From: Athripsodes cinereus
Lineage: Eukaryota > Arthropoda > Insecta > Trichoptera > Leptoceridae
Reading direction: 5' to 3'
Assembly (NCBI GenBank): GCA_947579605.1
Contig: OX388309.1
Location: forward strand, 19,411,071-19,475,070
Length of the DNA: 64,000 nucleotides
Notes under the pieces: generated by a model
What the model saw: only the letters and a program-made list of their open reading frames with translations
Told to the model about the DNA's origin: nothing
The model's database searches: none
Part shown: one piece after another, positions 1 to 12,363 of the stretch
How the letters are laid out: each line of letters opens with the position of its first letter
How positions within the stretch are numbered: the stretch's first letter is position 1
Position numbers and translations under genes: made by a program

Positions 1-2863
1 GATCACACAGTCATTCATAATATGCGATACTCCCCGCATACTGGATTTAATGTTGTGTCGGCCATTCTGCGAGATGGTCCTGAAGAAGCACATGTGTACA
101 CAATGCAGAAACACAACACCTATTCTGCAAATCCAATCTGCATATTCCGGTGACGGGCCATGTCTCGTCCCACATGCAAAGGTAAGAGCCAAGTCTCTGC
201 CCGACTGTACGCAGTGAAATGGAGTAAAACCTTCACCTCATACTATCTCCTGCGTAAAATCAAGTGATCTTTCATCAATGGAATGCATGTTGCACATGCA
301 TTTCCGATGAAAATTTGATCACACAGTCATTCATAATATGCGATACTCCCCGCATACTGGATTTAATGTTGTGTCGGCCATTCTGCGAGATGGTCCTGAA
401 GAAGCACATGTATACACAATGCAGAAACACAACACCTATTCTGCAAATCCAATCTGCATATTCCGGTGACGGGCCATGTCTCGTCCCACATGCAAAGGTA
501 AGAGCCAAGTCTCTGCCCGACTGTACGCAGTGAAATGGAGTAAAACCTTCACCTCATACTATCTCCTGCGTAAAATCAAGTGATCTTTCATCAATGGAAT
601 GCATGTTGCACATGCATTTCCGATGAAAATTTGATCACACAGTCATTCATAATATGCGATACTCCCCGCATACTGGATTTAATGTTGTGTCGGCCATTCT
701 GCGAGATGGTCCTGAAGAAGCACATGTATACACAATGCAGAAACACAACACCTATTCTGCAAATCCAATCTGCATATTCCGGTGACGGGCCATGTCTCGT
801 CCCACATGCAAAGGTAAGAGCCAAGTCTCTGCCCGACTGTACGCAGTGAAATGGAGTAAAACCTTCACCTCATACTATCTCCTGCGTAAAATCAAGTGAT
901 CTTTCATCAATGGAATGCATGTTGCACATGCATTTCCGATGAAAATTTGATCACACAGTCATTCATAATATGCGATACTCCCCGCATACTGGATTTAATG
1001 TTGTGTCGGCCATTCTGCGAGATGGTCCTGAAGAAGCACATGTATACACAATGCAGAAACACAACACCTATTCTGCAAATCCAATCTGCATATTCCGGTG
1101 ACGGGCCATGTCTCGTCCCACATGCAAAGGTAAGAGCCAAGTCTCTGCCCGACTGTACGCAGTGAAATGGAGTAAAACCTTCACCTCATACTATCTCCTG
1201 CGTAAAATCAAGTGATCTTTCATCAATGGAATGCATGTTGCACATGCATTTCCGATGAAAATTTGATCACACAGTCATTCATAATATGCGATACTCCCCG
1301 CATACTGGATTTAATGTTGTGTCGGCCATTCTGCGAGATGGTCCTGAAGAAGCACATGTATACACAATGCAGAAACACAACACCTATTCTGCAAATCCAA
1401 TCTGCATATTCCGGTGACGGGCCATGTCTCGTCCCACATGCAAAGGTAAGAGCCAAGTCTCTGCCCGACTGTACGTAGTGAAATGGAGTAAAACCTTCAC
1501 CTCATACTATCTCCTGCGTAAAATCAAGTGATCTTTCATCAATGGAATGCATGTTGCACATGCATTTCCGATGAAAATTTGATCACACAGTCATTCATAA
1601 TATGCGATACTCCCCGCATACTGGATTTAATGTTGTGTCGGCCATTCTGCGAGATGGTCCTGAAGAAGCACATGTATACACAATGCAGAAACACAACACC
1701 TATTCTGCAAATCCAATCTGCATATTCCGGTGACGGGCCATGTCTCGTCCCACATGCAAAGGTAAGAGCCAAGTCTCTGCCCGACTGTACGCAGTGAAAT
1801 GGAGTAAAACCTTCACCTCATACTATCTCCTGCGTAAAATCAAGTGATCTTTCATCAATGGAATGCATGTTGCACATGCATTTCCGATGAAAATTTGATC
1901 ACACAGTCATTCATAATATGCGATACTCCCCGCATACTGGATTTAATGTTGTGTCGGCCATTCTGCGAGATGGTCCTGAAGAAGCACATGTATACACAAT
2001 GCAGAAACACAACACCTATTCTGCAAATCCAATCTGCATATTCCGGTGACGGGCCATGTCTCGTCCCACATGCAAAGGTAAGAGCCAAGTCTCTGCCCGA
2101 CTGTACGCAGTGAAATGGAGTAAAACCTTCACCTCATACTATCTCCTGCGTAAAATCAAGTGATCTTTCATCAATGGAATGCATGTTGCACATGCATTTC
2201 CGATGAAAATTTGATCACACAGTCATTCATAATATGCGATACTCCCCGCATACTGGATTTAATGTTGTGTCGGCCATTCTGCGAGATGGTCCTGAAGAAG
2301 CACATGTATACACAATGCAGAAACACAACACCTATTCTGCAAATCCAATCTGCATATTCCGGTGACGGGCCATGTCTCGTCCCACATGCAAAGGTAAGAG
2401 CCAAGTCTCTGCCCGACTGTACGCAGTGAAATGGAGTAAAACCTTCACCTCATACTATCTCCTGCGTAAAATCAAGTGATCTTTCATCAATGGAATGCAT
2501 GTTGCACATGCATTTCCGATGAAAATTTGATCACACAGTCATTCATAATATGCGATACTCCCCGCATACTGGATTTAATTTTGTGTCGGCCATTCTGCGA
2601 GATGGTCCTGAAGAAGCACATGTATACACAATGCAGAAACACAACACCTATTCTGCAAATCCAATCTGCATATTCCGGTGACGGGCCATGTCTCGTCCCA
2701 CATGCAAAGGTAAGAGCCAAGTCTCTGCCCGACTGTACGCAGTGAAATGGAGTAAAACCTTCACCTCATACTATCTCCTGCGTAAAATCAAGTGATCTTT
2801 CATCAATGGAATGCATGTTGCACATGCATTTCCGATGAAAATTTGATCACACAGTCATTCATA
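1..2863. repeat. 316-bp satellite array, nine units plus a stub
   Basis: Nine head-to-tail units of 316 bp begin at 1, 317, 633, 949, 1265, 1581, 1897, 2213 and 2529. A partial tenth unit begins at 2845 and dissolves into an AT microsatellite near 2863. By eye the units differ at only three sites: G for A at 96, T for C at 1476, and T for G at 2580. Such uniformity points to very recent amplification or strong homogenisation. The left end is cut by the window, so the array is probably longer. Each unit is open in one plus frame and one minus frame, which gives the identical 77-89 codon open frames. Because 316 is not a multiple of three, no frame runs through the array, and I do not call these frames genes. 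Each unit has a GTAAGA donor-like site and an ACAG acceptor-like site (see findings). Confidence 0.97.
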
Positions 2864-2879
2864 TATATATATATATATA
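2861..2879. repeat. AT dinucleotide microsatellite ending the satellite array
   Basis: A short run of alternating A and T lies exactly where the last satellite unit stops matching the consensus. The array breaks off in low-complexity DNA, a place where unequal exchange or slippage often sets an array edge. Confidence 0.85.
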
Positions 2880-2965
2880 CCCTATCTCAAATTAGAAAAT
2901 AGATTTATGAATAACTGTATGTTGGAGGTAAACTAAACAATGTTTGATTTTAATAGTTTAATAAA

Positions 2966-3215
2966 AGTTTCTTGGTAAAAATGAATATTTTTTTTAATGT
3001 AATAATATTTATTTTTCATTTATAAAGGTGGCTACATATTATTATCGTGCAAAGTTGTCAATTTTTTTAATTACAATCTTTAAATATTCACAATAATTTA
3101 TTATGTAGATTGTAAATAAAAAAATGACAACTTTGCATGATAGTATGTAGCCAACTTTATAAGTGAAATAAAAATATTCTTACATCAAAAAAATATTTAT
3201 TATTACCAAGAAACT
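2966..3215. repeat. Long imperfect palindrome (fold-back or MITE-like)
   Basis: The arm at 2966-3079 pairs with the arm at 3107-3215 over about 110 bases, with roughly 85 percent identity by eye. The AT-rich loop is about 27 bases. A transcript would fold into one long hairpin. No open frame or recognised terminal motif is present, so the class (fold-back MITE, inverted duplication or hairpin RNA source) cannot be told from sequence alone. Confidence 0.85.
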
Positions 3216-3269
3216 TAAAGTTTTTTATAAAGACGATAACATATTGAATTAAGATATGGCTATCTCATT

Positions 3270-3765
3270 ATAAGCATATTGAAATTTCATTCTGAGAAAC
3301 ATAATTCTTCGAATGAGAAAATATTTTATTGTTCTGAGAATTCTAAATATTTTATGAAGTAAAAGGATTCTTAGTTAAAGAAAATAGTTACTTGTTCTGA
3401 GAGTTAAAATTCTTTCATGAAGATAATGTATTCTTTATATTGAAAAAATAGTAGCTTGTTTTGAGAAATTTCATTTCTTCCACTAAAAAAAATGTCTTCT
3501 TGGGTTGAGAATATGATGTTTACTCGTTTTGAGAATTTTAATTTCTTGAACGAAAATTTGTTTCCTAATTTTTGAGAATTTTAACTCTTCTATAACGATA
3601 TATCCTCTTGAATTAAGAAAAAAATACTTGTTTTAAGAATTACAATTTTTGCACGAAGATAAAAATCTTCTTTGATTGAGAAAATAATTTTTTCGTTATA
3701 TATAAAAATTTAGTTTCTTAACTCAAAGCAAATCCTCTTGACCCAATATATTTTTTCTTTCTGTG
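3270..3765. repeat. Degenerate minisatellite, ~63-bp period
   Basis: About eight diverged units follow each other. Each carries a core like TTGAGAATTT, then TTTCTT, an ACGAAGAT-like word and TTCTTnnnTTGAGAAAAT. Unit starts fall near 3285, 3335, 3394, 3459, 3527, 3580, 3635 and 3700. Lengths vary by a few bases, so the array is old. It lies between the palindrome and a LINE 3' end. I do not recognise the family; it could be the internal minisatellite of a larger decayed element. Confidence 0.75.
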
Positions 3766-3779
3766 TATATATATATATA

Positions 3780-3990
3780 TTGACAATTTGTAAAGCGCCG
3801 TTTACTCATAACATGACCTCAAGGGCGCCGTATACCACGTCCATCACCCGAAACTCCCAGCAAAAAGGCGCGTCTCCAGCCTTTTTCTAAAGCTTTCTCC
3901 ATTCACTTCCTCTAGCAGAGGCAGCTTGTTCTAGCATTTAGGACCCGCAACACTGTATGCTGTATATTTCGGAACTTGAACTCACCATTG
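3780..3990 (-). pseudogene. 3' end of a non-LTR retrotransposon ORF2 (broken)
   Basis: Read on the minus strand, the segment ending at the stop at 3844-3846 gives a protein tail with GPKC-stop-NKLP followed by SFRKRLETRLF. This is the 'GP..WN.LP ... F+++L...LF' C-terminal signature of CR1/Jockey-type reverse-transcriptase proteins. The tryptophan of that motif is replaced by TAG, so the frame is dead. The 3' untranslated end (about 3781-3843) has GGCGCCCTTGAGG and AACGGCGCTT words that recur on the plus strand at 21787-21845. Only the last ~200 bp remain, as expected for 5' truncation at insertion. Confidence 0.75.
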
Positions 3991-6900
3991 GTTCTTCAAT
4001 GTGAAAAATTCTATAGAAAAAAAATCTGTTTTTGAATGAAATTTATCCAAAGTCAAACCATGCAAAGAAAAAATATTCTACTAATATCACTTTACAAGAT
4101 AAAGCTTCAAGACTTATAGAATAAAGTAAAACTTCTAAAATTAAAATTAAAAAGATATTCTTTTAAAATAATAATTGTGATTGGTGTTAGTTGGTTTGCG
4201 TTAGTTGCTGACATAAAGTGTTAAGTTATTTTTGTTATTTTAAAGATCAAAAGGAAAAAACCACAGATTTGACATTCAATTCAAACTGCAAGTAGGTATA
4301 CATTTTATTTCATGGCATGATGATAGAATTCACTACGGGCTATACAAATGTGTAATATTCGATTACCATAATAGCGATAATAGCTATAAATAATTAATAT
4401 TGAAATTATTAAGACGCAATAATAAATACATTTATTATTCAGTTCCACATCGAATCAATAAATTGTCGGTTCATTATACTCGTACATTCTAGAACAATAA
4501 TAATTCTATATACAGTAACTGCTACCGATTTGTGCTGCCATGAATTTACATGTCATACCTTATATAAATATTTACTAAAATACACAATAATTTACCATGT
4601 TGCTATTTACAAGGATTAAGTTTTATTGCTTTCATTTAAATTTGTTGAAAGGTACTGCAGAACTTTGTATATAATATTCAGGTAATATCCAAAAAGATCG
4701 CAACCACAGAGCATAGTTTCAGATCATGACCGTAGTGGGATAGTGCGGTAAATACTACATAGTCTGTAACCATACTACAACTACTGTAGTTTCTATAGTT
4801 TAATATTATATTCTATTCTCGCCATACACCCAAGTCCTAACTTAATAATATCATACAGTAAACACAAAGTGAGATCGCATTTAAATATCCATTATTTATT
4901 TTTACGCTGTTATAGTTTTCCATGTTGAATCTGTTTCAATTTGATAAAATACCTACTTCCTTCTCACGGAAGTAAAGGAGTGATATTGTTTTTATGTTTT
5001 AGAATGACCTACATCACAATGTTATAAGGTAGGTACCTACCAAATCTTTTGTACATGGCATTTCAGTTAGGTACCTAAGTGTAGAAATCTATTTTACATT
5101 ATTTTAATGCGGCACTTTTGACGTTCACAATATCAGAGGCAAACTTGATATACTCGTATATTTTTTTTTAATAGGCGCCCTTCCAATCCGTCTACATTTT
5201 TAAGCCGCCTTCTAGGATTTACCTTGATTTTTAATTCTGACATTAACTTAGTCACGTTTGCTTGATTCATTCTGAATTATCAAATAATATAAATATTTGC
5301 CGTACAACAGTAACTTTTAGAAAACAGAGAATAATAAAATTATCCTTCGGCTTAATATAGGTTAGGAAGACTCGTATATTACATACTGACAAAAAACATA
5401 CATATTGACAAATCGCACAGATCGAGCTAATCACAAACTAAGGATCTTTATATGGATACTACGGGACGACATATTTATGCAATGCACCAACACACCCTGG
5501 ATTTGTTTAATCTGTTATTAATTTTGTCATTGATGTCAATTAAATACATGTGTTTTATACATTTTGTAAAAAAAATGTTTAAAGTATTTGTTACATTAAA
5601 AATGATTATTTAACGAACTTGTGATGAAAAAGAACGAAATACTAACGACAAATAAATATTACGATTTGGTACTTAAATTTGAAAAATGTACTCTCAAAAT
5701 AGGCCCCATGTAGTTATTTTAAGGCTAAATAGCAATACAAGGCTTTTTAATAATATGTTCAAACGATCTTTGAAGGCACTACATTTGAGAGATAATTGAG
5801 ATGCCACAACACTAGATCAAAAGTCTTTGAGATCCATGGCAAAATGCTCTACAAAATATTATAACTGCTCAGGCATCATTATTTGATAAATCGTGTATTT
5901 ATTTGAAACGTGCATTTTTTATATGCACATTGCGACATCACACGAAAAACATGAACTAAATGTAAAAGTTTTAAAAATTAAATGTAAGAGGAATTTCGTC
6001 GTGAAAGACACACGTTCTTTATGACTACGGACCTGCTATTGTTATATATTTAAGTCATATCACTTACAGAGTAGCATGTCTGAATATATTAGAACAGTGT
6101 TATTTCTGCTACAAAGAATTTTTCACAAATATGCACAAAGCGTAGCCGGTGAAGGTATCAAAATATAAATAATAAATAGCTTTACTTCCTTCTCCATATA
6201 TATCTATGTTTGTGCTGTGTTCTAACTGCATCTTTGCATGAAATGAAAATATACATTGTTCCACTACACCTTTTAGCTTAATAGATACAAAATATGGAAG
6301 GACATGGAACTAAATAATAAATTCTGGATATATTATCTGTTGCTTTAGAATAAGTACTTGGGAAACTAAACAAAACTCGACAAACTTTTTAGTAAGAGAA
6401 GAAGCTAACATAAAAATAACATAAGTTCATAATTCAAATATAAATTATGGAAGCTTTTTGTTTTCTACACATATTCAATTCCAATATGTTTATTTCATCC
6501 GTCAGAGAAATTCAATTTTAAAAGTAACAAAAATATTGCGTAAATTATTTAGAATAATACTTTAATTTCATGTGATCCAATTAAGAACTGCTCAAAATAG
6601 AAAGATTTGGATATATGTATTATTTTGGAGGGCATGAGTTGTTCTACAATCGGAAGAGAGTAAGTAAACCTATTTAATATACATTGGTAGTAGAATAAAA
6701 GATTCCCACGACGGTGGTTATGGTCAGCCGGTCCTTCAGGGCTGCCGAGTGAGGATAATTTGAATTTGAATATGCAGACAAATAACGAGATATCCGGGTG
6801 TGAGACGGGTCTCTCCTCAATACACTAGTACGAATAGGTTACATGATAACATCTAAAATTCTGTTGTAGTATTTTGTTCAAGTCAAAGATTAACAATTAT

Positions 6901-7198
6901 TACTGAGATTATCGACCTTCGGTTGAGTCACAAGAATTTCGACATTTTCTCAGATATATCTAATTATCACGATGTATTTTGGTGACATCACTAAAAGTCA
7001 CGACTTATTTTTCACGTAGTTGATGATAAAGTCAGGGTTTAAAATTCGCAGGCATAAAATACTCCTATTAATTCTATTGTAGTCAAATTACAGTGTTTTA
7101 TAATTGTACGATTCGCATATGAAATTGAGCCAATCCAAAACTGGAATTACAATTTCATCTGTTTTTGAAAGATAAATATGTAACAGTTTTGAGACATG
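3991..7198. other. AT-rich DNA without recognisable genes
   Basis: No open frame, RNA gene or clear repeat longer than about 40 bp was seen. A somewhat GC-richer patch at 6700-6830 contains GAGATATCCGGGTG (about 6788), a word that recurs inverted near 36770, so part of it is probably an old dispersed repeat. Short palindromes such as GGTAGGTACCTACC (about 5027) are a common flavour of the sequence here. Confidence 0.6.
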
Positions 7199-7300
7199 TT
7201 GATTGTATATAAATCTCGACCCATTTCATAATTATTGCCGTTATTACACTCGTCAATAGCAACGGTCTGCTGAAATTGGTCGCGATCTATATACAATCAA
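7199..7300. repeat. ~100-bp imperfect hairpin
   Basis: The arm at 7199-7228 is the reverse complement of 7271-7300 with few mismatches. Pairing continues inward between ATTGCCGTTATT and AATAGCAACGGT, leaving a loop of about nine bases. Size and shape fit either a tiny fold-back MITE or a microRNA-precursor-like hairpin. Nothing shows that it is transcribed. Confidence 0.65.
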
Positions 7301-8744
7301 GTAACAAAAGTGCATTGTTGAATACATATTTGAAAACATTCAAAATAGAATTTTTAAATTAAAATGTAGAAATATTCTTTGTACTTATAGAGTTATATAA
7401 AACTATTTTCCAAAACAGTCGAGTCCTAAGCAATTCATATAAGAAAGAATGAATCTTGAAGTTAGCATTGAAAACAATCAATATTCAGTTTTGTGCTCTA
7501 CTGACATTTTAAAACCAATGGATATGATCCAAAGCCACTCAATTATTATCTTTAATATCGGCACGATCTCTATGTTTATAGACAATCTGTTCATAAATTA
7601 AAAGAGAAACCTCAATTCAAACTGCTGATGGAAAAATTTAGCTGCTTGGGATCGAAAGTGAATAAATCCAAAAGCTATTAGTTTAACTAAATATCCAATA
7701 ATATTATTATTCGTATTGAGCTTTATATAAATGCATTTACAAAAAAAGTAACACAAGTAATTATGTATGGAAAACATTTAACTACAAATGGATTTGTCCA
7801 CTTTTGATACTAAACCACACAATTGAGATATCTACGAGAGCTCAATTCACGTATCTACTAACATTGAATGTCGTTTATGTGTTTCGTAGTACGTGACAGT
7901 ACAAACTTTTTATACTCATTAAAATAAATTATAATTATTACATCTGTAAACAAATTGATGTTGTTTTTCAATCATGTAAGTGTTTTTACCTAAACCATAT
8001 TTAACATTTAACATTTTGTATAAAAGAAACTATGGAATTTCGTTATATTAAAAAAAAAGCACGTACCTACTAGAATAACAAAGGTTGTATCATAACGTCA
8101 ATCAAGAAAATATCATGCCCCGGAGTAATATTGTGAGTTGATATAACGTAAAGAAATAATTTTTTGAACAATTGTGAGGCAAATAATACAATTTTCTAAG
8201 CCGTACACCAAAGGGGATTGTATGTAACGAGGCAGAAAAACGTAAACTAGAATAATCCACATTGACGTGAAGATAAGTCTAAGATAAAAAAAAAAATAAA
8301 GGTTAAAATGATAAAGGTGGAGGTAGAACCACTTCAATTTTATTATATTATTTCAGTTACATATGTGAACGTACTATAAAATACTAAATGTTGTTATATG
8401 CAGTAATATTATTGTTATGTTGTTATTATTTAAGTAACCGCTGCAAAATTACAATGAAATTATTTGCTCAATAAAAACCTTGTCCCAATTCTAGGGTCGA
8501 CTTTCGTTTCGCCAACTGCATTCGTACAACAAGACTGTTGAATCAACACTAATAACATCAACATTATTGTATGTGGTGTCTGGTCTGTTGTTTTTACTAA
8601 ATACCATTTCTTTGTCTTGTATATCCAATATAATCCGAACACAAAATGCGTCTGACAAGGAAATGGGGTGATTAGGAAATAATTTAATTTAAGCACCAAA
8701 ATGTATAGACCATTACTTTATTACATTAAATAGATGATAGATGC
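7301..8744. other. AT-rich DNA without recognisable genes
   Basis: Nothing recognised. A minus-strand open frame at 8460-8699 has no motif and an unremarkable composition, so I do not call it a gene. The patch around 8490-8560 is a little GC-richer and may be repeat-derived. Confidence 0.5.
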
Positions 8745-8850
8745 TATACCCAGGTGCCGGCAAACTCCCCTTTCACGGCACAAGCTTTTAGCTTAGTGTG
8801 AAAGGTGTATAAGGTTGTATTTGGGTTTATAACAAACCCCAGATATATCT
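8745..8850 (+). repeat. SINE body fragment (same family as 61715-61860)
   Basis: The block with GGCAAACTCCCCTTTCACGG, then AAGCTTTTAGCTTA and GTGAAAGGTGTATAAGG, matches the body of the tRNA-headed SINE at 61715-61860, in the opposite orientation. The tRNA-like head is missing here. A short related minus-oriented piece is at 49345-49385. The segment ends near a 12-A run at 8855, possibly a remnant tail. Confidence 0.65.
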
Positions 8851-9100
8851 TTTAAAAAAAAAAAAAACCTACACTATTGACATTCATCAATGACTATTTA
8901 ATAATTAAGTACATAATTATAATGCAATGCGAAATTATTAATTAAAAAATACATCTATGAATAATTTAACATTCAATGAGATAACTAACTTTATTTTTTA
9001 CACCTTCTTTTACCTCATTATTCATCGCAAAAAAATGGGTGAATTATTCATCGATCCAAAAATATATAAAAAAAATTGATAATATTCACCAAATACAGCG

Positions 9101-10069
9101 ATGACAAAAAACTTTGATATAACAAGCGTGAGAAATGAAATCACAATAGGAGTCCCTCAGGGATCTATACTGGGGCCGTTATTTTATATGATGTACATAA
9201 ATGATCTACAATACATAGGACTGACTGGAAAATACTTCATTTACGCAGATGACACATTGTTGATATACAGTGGAACAGATGAGAACACCCTAAAGAACAC
9301 AATAAACAATGATTTGAAGATCTTCACGAACTGGCTCAATAATGGATCTCTAACTATAAATGTGGACAAAACTAAATACATGATAATAAAACAGAAAAAT
9401 AAAGCACCCATTAATCCTAGTTTAATGATAAACGATCTACCTATACAGCGGAGTACATGTGTCAAATACTTGGGTCTGGAATTAGATGACAAACTAACAT
9501 GGAACGAACATGTCAAAACAATCATCAAAAAACTCGCACCAATGGTAGGAATTATGAGGAGAGCGGAAGTATTTAATAAAAGCACTAAGAAAATTATCTA
9601 CAATTCATTTATATTACCACACATAATGTATGGAATTATAATTTGGTCCCAGTCCAGTATGCAACTGCGTGGTATCGTTCACAGAATGATGAACAAGGCG
9701 CTAAAAGTAGTGTTTGACCTTGACAGATATACTAGGACTGATGAAGTCTATAAGATTACACAAATGCTGAACCTCGATGAGTTGGTATGCATGGAAAGGG
9801 CGAAAGCTATATATAAAGCAAAAAATGGTCTAATTAAAACGAACATGCTTATACTAAGAAACAGTGATATACATAACAGATATACCAGAACCAGAAACAA
9901 TTTAAGAAACGTGTACCCAAGGACTGACAAAGAAAGAAAAGGATTTTATTATGAAGCTGTAAGAATTTTTAATGATCTACCGGAAGTGCTGAAGAATGTA
10001 AATAGTTATTATACCTTCAAGAGGCAATTGAAAAAACGTACATTAGAAAGAAGAGATATTAGTTTTTGA
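9101..10069 (+). CDS. LINE ORF2 fragment: reverse transcriptase, C-terminal part
   Basis: A 322-residue open frame that is the 3' part of a non-LTR retrotransposon polymerase. Visible motifs are GVPQGSILGP (residues 17-26), the MYINDL segment (31-36) and the catalytic FIYADDTLLIYSG box with YADD at 48-51. A thumb region follows (VKYLGLELDDKLTWNEHV, about 121-138), then the family tail (FYYEAVRIFNDLPEVL...FKRQLKKR). The endonuclease and the first half of the RT domain are missing. The methionine at 9101 is an internal residue or lies in flanking DNA, because similarity starts only at about residue 12 and a stop lies just upstream. It cannot be a working retrotransposon. The remaining frame has no stops, so the copy is young. 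Jockey/CR1-like by its tail; the exact clade is uncertain. Confidence 0.9.
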   Translation: MTKNFDITSVRNEITIGVPQGSILGPLFYMMYINDLQYIGLTGKYFIYADDTLLIYSGTDENTLKNTINNDLKIFTNWLNNGSLTINVDKTKYMIIKQKNKAPINPSLMINDLPIQRSTCVKYLGLELDDKLTWNEHVKTIIKKLAPMVGIMRRAEVFNKSTKKIIYNSFILPHIMYGIIIWSQSSMQLRGIVHRMMNKALKVVFDLDRYTRTDEVYKITQMLNLDELVCMERAKAIYKAKNGLIKTNMLILRNSDIHNRYTRTRNNLRNVYPRTDKERKGFYYEAVRIFNDLPEVLKNVNSYYTFKRQLKKRTLERRDISF

Positions 10070-10327
10070 TTGCCGGATTTTTGTTTTTTCTTTTCTAATT
10101 TTAATGTATTGTGTTAAAACAAGAGGTAAATTATGTGCTTTATAGAAGACAAATTCATTTGAAGATCTTCTAGCCCCTAATACCAGCTCTATGGTGCTGT
10201 CTGGGGCCAGATTTTGTTGTTTTTTGTATATTTTCATTTTTGTGTTTTATAATTGAATTGTTGTCCTATATATACTTATATACTTATAAATAAAAATAAA
10301 ATATCAAAAAAAAAAAAAAAAAAAAAA
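9110..10327 (+). mobile_element. 5'-truncated non-LTR retrotransposon with poly(A) tail
   Basis: The element consists of the RT-encoding segment, a ~235-bp 3' untranslated region (10070-10305) and a 22-A tail at 10306-10327. 5' truncation plus poly(A) is the usual product of target-primed reverse transcription. I could not find a convincing target-site duplication. The left edge is placed only where protein similarity begins (9110-9130). Confidence 0.85.
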
Positions 10328-12363
10328 CATGTTTGAATTCAACTAAGACGCGAATATGAAAGTTAAAAGCATCATCTCGATTTAATAATTTGTAACATCT
10401 TTCAATTTCAAAGCACAAATTCGTTCATTTTCACACATAATAGATTATCTGATGAATGCATCTATTTCATTTGAAAGCGAAAATATCTGAATAAAACTAT
10501 TATAAAATTAAAATAAAAAATAATTTAAATACTGTTTCTGAATCGCAATATGATAAAAAGAACTGTAACAAAATAATATCAGTGATGAATGCAACTTAAA
10601 GAAAAATTGGCAAGGATCCACACATGCGATATAATATACAATAATTACTGCTATGTCCAGCCGTAATTGAACTGGAAGAAATATAACACTTACATACGTG
10701 AATGCATGTACTAGTTTCAAATTAGTAATTTCTACTTATACACACGAATTCAAAAGTATCTAATGTAGCAAAAGGTGGTTAATGTGTTATTAATTGATAA
10801 CACTTATTGCATAATACCATTTCCTCAGTCTACTGAGTATCCAGCACATCATAAAATACACATTTTTTCGTATCACTTAGATATTTATATCCGTGAACAT
10901 CGTTTAATTAATACAGCAAAGAAACACTTAAACGTATAGATAGATTGTAGTGTACCTACGTGAATTTATCTTCAACGCTACAGGCATGAATTTTGATATT
11001 AATTCGATGGCTCACGATTTACATTGTGTAATAATGTGATAGTGGCTGTACATATAGCGAGATAATGAAAGTGAAAGAGGAAAATTGGTTCATTGTCAGC
11101 ATGACGGACGAGTGAATGATAAAAAAAAATAGAGTAAAGACTGCTTTGTCTGAGTACTTGTAAATTATTAGGCTCAGCGTCAAGACCTGATTGGCCTTGT
11201 GATTGCTCCAATTACATATTTGAAAAATAAAAAAAACTGGCATTCAACAAATGAAGCTGATAAACAATATAGCTTTTATTAAATAAAAAGATTAAACGAA
11301 ACAACGTGTACCTTTGTAAAATTTTAACTTTCTTAGTTTTGTCGGTTAACCTCAATAGACGATTCAATATCAACGATGAATGAGATTTTTCTTCCTTCAA
11401 AAAACCATTAATTTTAATTTATTTAACAGTTTTAATTAAATTTTGACATTTTTTTTTTATTTTTCCAATATTATTTAATGATATGCAAAATGTGATCTAA
11501 CATTTATTGTTCCTCTTATGAACTCAAGGAATTAGATGATCCGGTACAATAATATTTAGATCAATTTTATATAAATGTTGTGGAAGGCAGGGTGTATTGT
11601 TGCATACAGTCGTAATGAAAGTGAATGTGAAAGAACACATTTTAAACAACCTATTTAGAATATGGCTAAATCACTATTATCACTCTTACGACGCTTACCT
11701 TTTGAAGTAAACAGAAAGGATCGAGCACGACATACCTACTATTATCCTTTCTATACATAGTTTACAATAAAATACAAGAAATTAATTACCTAGATGAATT
11801 ATTATTATGTTATTGTTTTAGTAGTTCGTTGATACTTTGAAAGAGAATTTTGTGATTTTTTTATGTAATGTTTTGGATTAATTAATGATTTTATGTAAAA
11901 GACATGAGCCGTTTATATGATTAAAAATAATACACTGCCAGTTTTATTGAAAATTTATAAATATTTATTTATTTATACTTTTTCATATTATTACTTTATT
12001 TCTCATTGCACGTTATGGAATTAAAACGATAGCAGAATTGTTATAAAAGAAGTGGAAAATAAGCTAAGAAATCATGCAAATGTATATCTACCGTTACCTA
12101 CTCCATAACACCCACGTAGAGTTTCGTCACACAGTACATAATACTGTAATAATTTATAGTCATAGTATAGTGTATCTCATATCTAATATCGTCATCATTC
12201 ACCTTGACCTTCTTTTAAACATTCAAATTTCGATTTCCATTTTCATAACGGCAATTATATAAACTAATTGCCCGCGAGATAAATCATGTTAATTTGGCAA
12301 TAGTGATAATTGTCAAAATATTATGATAAAAATATTTTTACAAACACATTTTTCATTTACGTA
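10328..12363. other. AT-rich DNA without recognisable genes
   Basis: Several short open frames (for example 10508-10720, 10999-11243 and 12074-12262) are AT-driven, hydrophobic or low-complexity and carry no motif. No repeats or RNA genes recognised. Confidence 0.6.

Noticed and set aside
264..2745. Sixteen repeated open frames of 77-89 codons in the satellite
   Set aside because: They are the same two frames copied by the 316-bp repeat, open on both strands, without initiation context or known similarity. They are treated as satellite, with only a splicing hypothesis kept.
2..2863. CRISPR-like repeat-spacer array
   Set aside because: The repeats are contiguous 316-bp units without unique spacers, in a eukaryotic context.
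8460..8699. 79-codon minus frame
   Set aside because: No domain, no conserved context; possibly inside an old repeat.
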